Assembly (NCBI GenBank): GCA_038825775.1
Contig: JAWBOW010000026.1
Coordinates: 1-13,383 of the forward strand
Direction of reading: 5' to 3'
Source: JAWBOW01 sp038825775
GTDB lineage: Archaea > Nanobdellota > Nanobdellia > Woesearchaeales > WAPY01
Length of the DNA: 13,383 bases
Below, piece after piece: positions 1 through 6,564 of this stretch. How positions within the stretch are numbered: position 1 is the stretch's first letter; every line of letters starts with the position of its first letter. The notes under the pieces were generated by a model that was given only the letters and a program-made list of their open reading frames with translations, did not search any database and was not told the DNA's origin. The position numbers were made by a program, and so were the translations under genes.

Positions 1-724
1 AATAAGGATAATCTGTTCCCCCTCCTGTTTCTACACTCAAAGCTAGACCATTGGTAATTGGCCAAGAATTTGTTGTTTTGTTATACAAAGCATATCTTAC
101 TTGTTCATAACTTGCTGTTCCGTAAACTACTATTGCATAATTGTTAATACTCCACTCAACATCAAAATTTCTATATGCTGAAAAAGCATTTGTTGTTAAT
201 TCTAAAGGTGTAGACCAAGAAGTTCCATTCCAAATTTGAACATTTATATCTGATGCTGCATCGCCATCTTGTGTAACTAAGATTATGTAGTTTGAGTTAG
301 GATCAGAAGCTAATTCTATCCACCTTACAGTTGAGCCTGTGTTTTGACAACTATATTCTCCTAACCATGAGCTTCCATTCCAAATATAGTATTTTGGTAT
401 TGCTGTTCCATCATTGTAAACTACTAATGCTCTACCGCTTAAACTTTCATAAGCAACATCAAAACCTTTGTAGGTTACTGAAGAGCCTGTTTCCAATTCT
501 AGTTGAGAATGCCAATCAGTTCCGTTCCAAACTTGGACATTAACATCGTTTGAAGTATCTATCGTTGCTAATATTATCTCTTCAGAATTTGGATTTGAAG
601 CTGTTATTATCCAATCTGGTTGTGCTCCAACATTTATTGCTGTTGATGCTGTTGATAAACTAGTTCCGTCCCAAATATTGTAGTATGGATTATTAGAGTT
701 AATACCATAAACTATAAGTGCTCT
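1..724 (-). repeat. Protein-level tandem repeats of 97-98 residues within the surface protein
   Basis: Repeat units begin at 724 (residue 547), 433 (residue 644) and 139 (residue 742, cut by the window edge). Each opens with an R/Y-A-hydrophobic-V-Y motif and carries two W-N-G-S/T motifs about 49 residues apart, so each unit is probably a pair of blades. The repeats are diverged at DNA level, so this is an old domain repeat and not a recent duplication. Confidence 0.75.
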
Positions 725-2362
725 TCCTGTTGCTGGATCAGCTGCCAAATACCAAATTCTTGCTTCTTCAAAAATTCCTTGGGAATCTTCGATGATTGAT
801 TTAAGTTCGTAAAGTCTGGGATATTTTTTTGGCAGGACTGCTGTGTATGAAACAATAGAATTATTTTTTATGTTAGTCCAAACTAACTTTTTAATATTAT
901 TTTCTTCATCTACCAATTGATAATCTGATGTTGTGTTAGTAATTATGAATTCTATTGGTACTATCTCTGTAAGATTAAAGTTATCTTCACCATAAGATAT
1001 TATTCTTATTTTGGTATTCAGTTTTTCTCTTAAAGGATCTATAGACATTGGAGTTTCTCTAATAATATCATAAGAATAGTTTGTTAAAACTAAAAAGCTT
1101 GATTTAAAAGTGTAATCAAAATAATAATTTTTTGCTCTAACTTCAATTAAGTATGTTCCTACTTCTTGTGTTTTGTTAAATTCTAATTTATAAATTCCTT
1201 TTTGGACCTCAATTATTTCGTTGTTTGTAGTGGAATAATAGTAAGTATTATTATTTGGTGTTTCTATTTTTAATATTACATCAGCGTTTGTAACTAAATA
1301 ACCTTCAATATCTAAAACTGCAATTAGAACTTCAACATTTTCGTTTGGATGATAAATAGGTTTTTTTGTGTTTATCGTTGCGAATCCTGTTTCTAAAAAT
1401 GCGGGATCTTCAGAATTTATTTCTAAATCGTATTCTGTATTTGGTATTAAATCCATTATTTTATTCCAATTTCCAAAACATTCTTGTTTTTCAAAGTCCC
1501 ATTCTTTGCACTTCCAAAGTTCTGTTCCCTTTGCTATTGAGCTCAATCTTGCTTTTGTAAAGTTTAATTTTGACGGGTCTATGGCGTATGCTTTTACACT
1601 TCCTTTAATGCCTGTTTTTTTGGGGTTTATATCATCAATTTTTAATTCTGTATTCTCACTTAATTCGAGGTTTTCAAACTCTATTTTCTTAACATTTAGA
1701 TTTTCAAACTCTAGAATAGTTTTCTTATTCTTATAATTTATTTTTTGTTCTGTAATTTTTAACTTAGTAAGTTCTTTATTCTTGCTTCTTGTTATTTTTA
1801 ATGTTTTATTTTTTTGTGCTGTATCTAAAAAGTTTGAATTTTCATTATAATGAGTTTCTTTATAATTAGTATCAAAAATTTCATTTTTTTCTTCAGAACT
1901 TTCTTCTAAATTTTTAATTAAATTTTTAATTTCTGTATCATTCTCATTTTTTTCAAGGACGATAAAACTTTTAAAATCTTCTATGTTGTTATTAAATATT
2001 AAAAAAATTGTGCATTCCCCGCTCTTCTCAGGAGTGAATGACAAACTGCTTTTTAAACTAAATATTTTGTAGGATTCTGTTTTGTCATTATTAGTGCAGT
2101 TTATTATTATTCTTGAATCTTTAAAGACCTTATTAATTTTTATGTTTATTTTTTCTCCAACAAAAATTTCTGTTTTATCAATTGTTATTTTTGAATTAAT
2201 ATTTTCTAAACTAGCCGTAAAACTAATTGTTATTATTAAAATTGTAAATGATAGTAGTATTAACTTCTTAAGTTCTGATTTTTTGTAAAAACTAAACTTC
2301 TTTTTGGTTTTTAATTTTTTATTTTTGTCCTCTTCCAAAATTATTTTGCTTTTAAAATTCAT
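1..2362 (-). CDS. Large secreted surface protein with propeller-like WNGT repeats (partial, C-terminus outside window)
   Basis: The frame stays open from the ATG at 2362 to the window edge, giving 787 residues with no stop. A basic n-region and hydrophobic stretch at about residues 34-48 (ending SFTA) make a signal peptide. Residues 258-330 hold a compact domain with the aromatic/Cys pattern W283, C285, W288, C295, W299, followed by Ig-like beta-rich sequence with many N-x-S/T sequons. From residue 547 a repeat of about 97 residues begins, and Trp-Asn/Asp-Gly motifs recur at W564, W612, W661 and W711, every 48-50 residues, which fits beta-propeller blades or a similar beta-repeat. It is probably displayed on the cell surface as an adhesin or S-layer-associated protein. 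The start has no Shine-Dalgarno but lies close to a TATA-like box. It runs in the same direction as the ATPase cluster, 89 bp downstream. The exact family is not recognised. Confidence 0.85.
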   Translation of the reverse strand, partial: MNFKSKIILEEDKNKKLKTKKKFSFYKKSELKKLILLSFTILIITISFTASLENINSKITIDKTEIFVGEKINIKINKVFKDSRIIINCTNNDKTESYKIFSLKSSLSFTPEKSGECTIFLIFNNNIEDFKSFIVLEKNENDTEIKNLIKNLEESSEEKNEIFDTNYKETHYNENSNFLDTAQKNKTLKITRSKNKELTKLKITEQKINYKNKKTILEFENLNVKKIEFENLELSENTELKIDDINPKKTGIKGSVKAYAIDPSKLNFTKARLSSIAKGTELWKCKEWDFEKQECFGNWNKIMDLIPNTEYDLEINSEDPAFLETGFATINTKKPIYHPNENVEVLIAVLDIEGYLVTNADVILKIETPNNNTYYYSTTNNEIIEVQKGIYKLEFNKTQEVGTYLIEVRAKNYYFDYTFKSSFLVLTNYSYDIIRETPMSIDPLREKLNTKIRIISYGEDNFNLTEIVPIEFIITNTTSDYQLVDEENNIKKLVWTNIKNNSIVSYTAVLPKKYPRLYELKSIIEDSQGIFEEARIWYLAADPATGRALIVYGINSNNPYYNIWDGTSLSTASTAINVGAQPDWIITASNPNSEEIILATIDTSNDVNVQVWNGTDWHSQLELETGSSVTYKGFDVAYESLSGRALVVYNDGTAIPKYYIWNGSSWLGEYSCQNTGSTVRWIELASDPNSNYIILVTQDGDAASDINVQIWNGTSWSTPLELTTNAFSAYRNFDVEWSINNYAIVVYGTASYEQVRYALYNKTTNSWPITNGLALSVETGGGTDYPY

Positions 2363-2394
2363 TTTTGCTTGTTGTTTTTGCTTGCTTTTCTTTT

Positions 2395-2402
2395 ATTATA
2401 TG
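2395..2402 (-). promoter_or_regulatory. Candidate TATA box for the surface protein gene
   Basis: CATATAAT on the minus strand lies 40 bp upstream of the ATG at 2362. With normal archaeal spacing, transcription would begin about 10 nt before the start codon, agreeing with the absence of a ribosome-binding site. The AT-rich background makes chance matches likely, and no clear terminator separates this gene from the upstream cluster, so read-through is also possible. Confidence 0.35.
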
Positions 2403-2451
2403 CTTTATTATGCGGTTCTTTATTTTAGTTTTATTTAGTTTTATAATTATT

Positions 2452-3378
2452 TTATATAGTGGCTTTCAACTCCGCTTCTTTCTTTCTTATCTCATCAATT
2501 TTTTCTTCAATTTCTTTTAGTTTTTCCTCTGCTTTTTTGTTGAATGCTTCTTGGAAGAGTTGCAATTCTAATCTCGTGTTTTTCTGCAACTCCAAAAATT
2601 TCTTGTTGAACAAATCAATAACATTGGTAATTTGTTTTTTGAATTCTTCAAAGTTTGTGCTTAACTTGCTAAGTTCTTTTTGTTTTGCTGCTTCTTCAAC
2701 ATTAACCTTTAACTTATCAACCAAACTGTTTAAGTCATTTGTTGTTTTTGCTAAATCAGTTATTTTGTCCTGAAGTTGTTTGAATTCTGTGAATTCCTTT
2801 TGCATTTCTACGAATAGTGTTTCAACTTTATTAGAATGCCTTTCAATTATTGCCCTCTCCTTTTTTATTTCAATCAATTCCTGACTAACTTCCTTGCTCA
2901 TCTTTATTATTTCTTCTACACCCTTGAACTTGTTTATTTCTGTTCTAAGTTGTTTCATCTCATCCAAAACCTGCTTTAGCACTAATTCTTTGCTCTCAAT
3001 CATTGCCTTAACTGCTTCTATCTTTGCATCTTCTCTCTTAACTTCTGACATTAATTCTTCAGGATGAACTGCTTGAACTAAATCAGCTGCTTTTGTTGCT
3101 TTTACTTCTATCTGCGAGATTTGTTTGTCCCTATCAATCAACATCCCCCTTAGTTCTCCAACTTGTTGGCTTAAATTTCCAAGCCGTTCTTCGGTTGCCT
3201 TTCTAACCTCTCCAAGTGCTTCAACTGTTGATTTTAATCTCAAAACCTCTGCTTCAATATTTATTGATGTTTGTTTTTGTGTTTCAACATTAATCTGCTG
3301 TTCTTCTGCTTGATCTAATTTTTCTTGTTCTGAAGCCAAATCGTCTGATTCTTTTTTCTTTTTAAAAGGCCAAAACAT
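2452..3378 (-). CDS. Coiled-coil protein, last gene of the HerA/DUF5752 cluster
   Basis: This 308-residue protein is almost entirely predicted helix. It starts with MFWPF followed by lysines, a short aromatic/basic patch that could dock on a membrane, then an acidic/Gln-rich stretch. Long heptad-like coiled coil follows from about residue 40 to the end, interrupted near residues 105-115 by a VHPEE motif. There is no signal peptide, so it is cytosolic. The ATG at 3378 is well supported by an AGAGGTG element five bases upstream, embedded in the last codons of the preceding gene, which implies translational coupling. Codon use is ordinary. The style resembles archaeal coiled-coil accessory proteins such as the FlaC/D/E type, but this is a resemblance and not an assignment. 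In context it is probably a scaffold or adaptor for the membrane ATPase. Confidence 0.85.
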   Translation of the reverse strand: MFWPFKKKKESDDLASEQEKLDQAEEQQINVETQKQTSINIEAEVLRLKSTVEALGEVRKATEERLGNLSQQVGELRGMLIDRDKQISQIEVKATKAADLVQAVHPEELMSEVKREDAKIEAVKAMIESKELVLKQVLDEMKQLRTEINKFKGVEEIIKMSKEVSQELIEIKKERAIIERHSNKVETLFVEMQKEFTEFKQLQDKITDLAKTTNDLNSLVDKLKVNVEEAAKQKELSKLSTNFEEFKKQITNVIDLFNKKFLELQKNTRLELQLFQEAFNKKAEEKLKEIEEKIDEIRKKEAELKATI

Positions 3379-3380
3379 CT

Positions 3381-4028
3381 TTACACCTCTTTTTTATTTT
3401 CATCTTGGGAATTAAGATCTAATTTTTTATTCAATTCTTTTATTTCACTTATTTCTTCCTGAATATCATCAGGTTTTGAATTTTCTATTTCTTTTAATTC
3501 TAATTCTAAATTCTTGATAGATTGTTCTGCCTTAAAAAAATCTAAATCATTATTTGTTATTTCCGCAAACTTAATTTTTGAGGGTATTAATAATTGTAAA
3601 AGTTCAGCATTTTTTGTTTGAAACCCTTGTTTTCTCAATTCTGAAATTCTTTTCTTAATGTTTTCTAACCTTGTTTCAAGTTCGATTATTCTTGGATTTT
3701 TTTCTTGCTTTAAGTCTTCTTTTTTCTTAAAAAACTCTTTTTTTTCCTTATCAAAACTTTTTTTCAAAAGATAATTTTGGAGTTCTAATAAAAAATCGTT
3801 TTTTGTTCTTAATTTTGAAACTTTATTGGCTAATTCTTCATTCATAAAAACAAATCTTATCCAATTTTCAAAATCATTCTTATAATCATTAACGTGAAAA
3901 TAAAAAACATCATCACTCATAGTTCTGAGTTCATTAACTAACTCTTCAATACTCCCAAGTTTTTTACCTCCTTTTAGTATAAAATACTTTGATTCCGGAA
4001 TACTAATTTCCTCTTCCAATATACTCAC
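3381..4028 (-). CDS. Stand-alone DUF5752-like domain protein with coiled-coil tail
   Basis: The protein has 215 residues. Residues 15-88 form a DUF5752-like domain (YFILKGGKKL, then a MSDDVFYFHV motif and a WIRFVF motif), the same domain that ends the upstream ATPase. Residues 90-215 are a charged coiled coil. It has no signal peptide or membrane segment, so it is cytosolic. The GTG at 4028 overlaps the end of the ATPase gene by 26 bp. A TTG at 4019 is an equally good start because GGTGA at 4029-4025 lies five bases before it, which would give 212 residues. The fused and free copies of one domain side by side suggest that both bind the same partner or pair with each other. The domain's function is unknown, and the DUF5752 name is from memory of the family pattern. 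Confidence 0.85.
   Translation of the reverse strand: MSILEEEISIPESKYFILKGGKKLGSIEELVNELRTMSDDVFYFHVNDYKNDFENWIRFVFMNEELANKVSKLRTKNDFLLELQNYLLKKSFDKEKKEFFKKKEDLKQEKNPRIIELETRLENIKKRISELRKQGFQTKNAELLQLLIPSKIKFAEITNNDLDFFKAEQSIKNLELELKEIENSKPDDIQEEISEIKELNKKLDLNSQDENKKEV
3384..3390 (-). promoter_or_regulatory. Ribosome-binding site of the coiled-coil gene
   Basis: AGAGGTG on the minus strand is five bases before the ATG at 3378 and overlaps the Glu-Val codons and stop region of the upstream gene. It is the clearest Shine-Dalgarno in the window and fixes this start. Confidence 0.75.
3850..3920 (-). repeat. 71-bp direct repeat, copy in the stand-alone DUF5752-like gene
   Basis: It is identical base for base to 4100-4170, 250 bp away. 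It encodes residues 37-59 and the first two bases of codon 60. The bases immediately outside on both sides differ from the other copy. Confidence 0.95.
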
Positions 4029-6564
4029 CTATTGCCTTTAACATATCCCTTTTTGTTTTCATTTTGGAGATTTTATCAGCCAATTCATTATTCAAAAATA
4101 CAAATCTTATCCAATTTTCAAAATCATTCTTATAATCATTAACGTGAAAATAAAAAACATCATCACTCATTACTTCTAATTCCTCAATCAAATCGTATAT
4201 GCTTTTTAGCTTCTTGTCATTTTTTAATGTAAAATAAAATTGTGGTTCTGTTTCTTTTTTTAACAAATCTATTTTTTCAAGGATTTTTTCATCATTGTTT
4301 TGATCTTTATTTTCAATTTGTTCTGTTTTTTTGGTTGTTTTTTCTTCTCTTATCTCTTCCGCATCGCTTTCCCTTTCATTTTTAATCTCCTTTTCTTTTT
4401 TCTCCTCGTTTTCTTTTTCTAATTTTTCATTATTATTTTCTTCTTCATCTTCCTCCTCAGATTCTTCCTCTTCTTCATCCTCTCCTCTTTCCTTTTTTTC
4501 TTGTTTTATGGCTTTTTGTCTTTCTCTCTTAGCCTCCTCAACACTACGCAAAACCTCCTCACGAGAAACCAAACGACGCTCAAAAACAGGAGCAACCCTA
4601 CCCAAACCACGCCAAACACTATCAACCCTAGACCTCAAACCATCCAAATAAACCTCAACCATACCAAAATTACCAACCTTCAACTTATCAACAGCCAACC
4701 TCAACTCCAACCTCAAATCAAAAACATCAACACCCAAACCCTCCAAAGAATCCAACTCAAAACCCAACTGATCAACCAAACCATTAAAACGATCATAAGC
4801 ATCCAAATCCTCATCAGACAACCTAGAAACACTATGCAACAAAGGCCTAAAACTAACAAAAAAAGGCCTACCACCATTATAAACAGGATTCTCAAACAAA
4901 CCAGTACCAACACTAGCCCTAACCAAACCCCTCAAAAACTCCTCACCATACTTCTCACGAACACGCTGCAAATCACCCTCATCACGAGTCCTAACCTGAA
5001 TCTCAGTATTAATATTAGCCTTAATCTCACCAACAAAATCAGACAAAACCTGACTAATCAAAACAACACCAATACCCCACTTACGAAACTCACGACAAGC
5101 ACGCTCAATCTGAACAAAACCCTCACCAGAACCACCAAACCTAGGCAACAAACGATGAACCTCATCATAAACCAACAAAAAACGCAAACCACCAAACTCA
5201 TCAAAACCAGCCCTAAAAACCTCACGAACAGTATTAGCAACAAAAAAATCAATATCCTCAGGCTCCAACCTACTCAAAACAAAAACATTAACCTCACCAG
5301 CCCTCAAAAAACGCCTAACATCAACAACCTCCCTAGCATCCCTAACCAACCTAACATTACCAGGAAAACCACGAGCATCAGAACGCTTCAAACCAAAACT
5401 AGAATACAAACCCAACATCCTAACATCAGAACAAGGCCTCAAAAAACCAGACCACTGAGCCGTAGGATCAAAAACCAAAACACCAACACCACGCTTCAAA
5501 CACTCCTCAACCAAAACCTGAGCAGCAACACTCTTACCACCACCAGTAGCACCAGCAACAATACAATGAGTAGTCAACAAATTCAAATCAAAATAAAAAG
5601 GAACACCAACCTCAGCAACCCTACCAACAAAACCCAACTTATCAGAAACCCTACGCAAACTCCTAACATCAACAGAAACACCATACCTCAACCTACTCCT
5701 CCTAAAAACACGATAACGAACATAAGCAAAAGCTAATAATCCTGCTATTGCGAATAACAACAACAATTGCCAAACCATAATCTTGCCAAAGAGTTTTATT
5801 TTCAAGAATGGTGTTTGGACTGTAAATAAAGTTGAATAAGTTGAATTATACTTTAAGTAATAAGTGTCAACTATTATTTTATAATCCCCTGAGTTAAAAT
5901 TTTCTGGAACTTCAAATGATTTAATCAGTGATTTAGAAGTTTTTAATAGTATTGTTTCGTTTCCTAAATCAATTGACATGTTTTCTTTCTCATTAACCAA
6001 CTTATAAAATAGAGTAACATTGTAATTCCAATCTGTTAGTAAATTGTTTATGCTTATCTTATACTTAAAAGTTGAACCTTGAGCCACAACCTTATTAACT
6101 GGTTCTAACTCAACAAACATTGTTTGAAGCAAAGATTTTCTGCCATCTGTAATAACAATCCTCACAGGTATCTTTTTATTGTTTGGAAGAATGTTTATGT
6201 AACCTGAGATCTGCTTAAAACTCTTGTTAAAATAAATTTCTTGTTCTGCATTTCCGAGAATTAACAATTCAACAACTTTAGACGACTTTGGGTTTATCTT
6301 AAAACTTTTTTCTTTAACATCAACAATTCCTTCTAATTCTTTTGATTTTTCAAGTGTTATCGTCAAAGTTTGGTATTCGTCATTAGTAATTGTTAAGTTT
6401 AATTCCAAAAATTTGTTTATTGCAACAAATTCATTTATTTCTTGAGGTTCTATTATTAATGCAAAAGAATTTTTTGAGTTAAAAAGAATAAAGAAGAGAA
6501 TTATAAGTGCTAAAATTTTTATTAGTGAGGGTGTTTTTTTATTTATAATAAATTCTTTTCTCAT
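4003..6564 (-). CDS. Membrane-anchored HerA-like (DUF87) ATPase with extracellular N-terminus and C-terminal DUF5752-like domain
   Basis: The protein has 853 residues. A signal sequence (hydrophobic core 14-28, ending NSFA) is followed by an extracellular beta-rich domain to about residue 255, a transmembrane helix at 264-284, then a cytosolic HerA/FtsK-superfamily ATPase. Walker A is GATGGGKS at 338-345, Walker B is LLVYDE at 463-468, and a SQ sensor-like motif is at 504-505 (LISQ). Residues 690-765 are a highly acidic low-complexity linker, and 776-853 are a DUF5752-like domain. HerA ATPases are usually hexameric pumps acting on DNA, and membrane anchoring suggests translocation at the envelope. 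The start overlaps the upstream stop as ATGA. Residues 278-679 use only T- or G-ending codons and are Arg/Val-rich, unlike the Lys/Ile-rich remainder. The substrate is not deducible. Confidence 0.92.
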   Translation of the reverse strand: MRKEFIINKKTPSLIKILALIILFFILFNSKNSFALIIEPQEINEFVAINKFLELNLTITNDEYQTLTITLEKSKELEGIVDVKEKSFKINPKSSKVVELLILGNAEQEIYFNKSFKQISGYINILPNNKKIPVRIVITDGRKSLLQTMFVELEPVNKVVAQGSTFKYKISINNLLTDWNYNVTLFYKLVNEKENMSIDLGNETILLKTSKSLIKSFEVPENFNSGDYKIIVDTYYLKYNSTYSTLFTVQTPFLKIKLFGKIMVWQLLLLFAIAGLLAFAYVRYRVFRRSRLRYGVSVDVRSLRRVSDKLGFVGRVAEVGVPFYFDLNLLTTHCIVAGATGGGKSVAAQVLVEECLKRGVGVLVFDPTAQWSGFLRPCSDVRMLGLYSSFGLKRSDARGFPGNVRLVRDAREVVDVRRFLRAGEVNVFVLSRLEPEDIDFFVANTVREVFRAGFDEFGGLRFLLVYDEVHRLLPRFGGSGEGFVQIERACREFRKWGIGVVLISQVLSDFVGEIKANINTEIQVRTRDEGDLQRVREKYGEEFLRGLVRASVGTGLFENPVYNGGRPFFVSFRPLLHSVSRLSDEDLDAYDRFNGLVDQLGFELDSLEGLGVDVFDLRLELRLAVDKLKVGNFGMVEVYLDGLRSRVDSVWRGLGRVAPVFERRLVSREEVLRSVEEAKRERQKAIKQEKKERGEDEEEEESEEEDEEENNNEKLEKENEEKKEKEIKNERESDAEEIREEKTTKKTEQIENKDQNNDEKILEKIDLLKKETEPQFYFTLKNDKKLKSIYDLIEELEVMSDDVFYFHVNDYKNDFENWIRFVFLNNELADKISKMKTKRDMLKAIGEYIGRGN
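4100..4170 (-). repeat. 71-bp direct repeat, copy in the C-terminal domain of the ATPase gene
   Basis: This is the partner of 3850-3920. Both copies encode the same 23 residues with no silent difference, although the rest of the two domains has diverged (for example GSIEELVNEL versus KSIYDLIEEL just upstream). Confidence 0.95.
4528..5733 (-). other. Keto-wobble segment: 402 consecutive codons ending only in T or G
   Basis: Reading the ATPase frame triplet by triplet, every codon for residues 278-679 has T or G in third position. Val is always GTT, Gly GGT, Ala GCT, Pro CCT, Leu TTG, Lys AAG, Glu GAG and Gln CAG. Ser is TCT or AGT, Arg is CGT or AGG, and Thr is ACT except one ACG at 5461-5463. 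Only 23 of the 61 sense codons occur. The flanks switch at once to ordinary use: GGA TTA TTA before 5733, and AGA GAA AGA CAA AAA after 4528. The segment covers half of the transmembrane helix and the whole ATPase domain, and ends where the acidic linker begins. Confidence 0.97.

Noticed and set aside
331..2288. Plus-strand open frames of 60-120 codons opposite the surface protein
   Set aside because: They overlap a continuous 787-codon gene on the minus strand with domains and a signal peptide, are Phe/Leu/Ser-rich as expected from antisense AT-rich coding DNA, and have no promoter or ribosome-binding site.
4528..5733. Variable region of a diversity-generating retroelement
   Set aside because: Such elements change adenines over roughly 100 bp near the end of a binding protein. 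This is 1.2 kb of ATPase domain with intact motifs, the bias is at wobble positions, and no template repeat or reverse transcriptase is in the window.
4528..5733. Domain acquired from an ordinary higher-GC organism
   Set aside because: A higher-GC donor would bring C-ending codons as well as G. C-ending codons are totally absent, so normal transfer does not explain the pattern, although transfer from an equally biased source remains open.
4501..5736. 411-codon open frame on the plus strand opposite the ATPase
   Set aside because: It is exactly in register with the sense codons and exists because no sense codon there ends in A. Its composition lacks Gly, Ala, Val, Asp, Glu, Phe, Tyr, Trp and Cys across the segment, unlike any real folded protein. 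It is mentioned only as a consequence of the codon rule.
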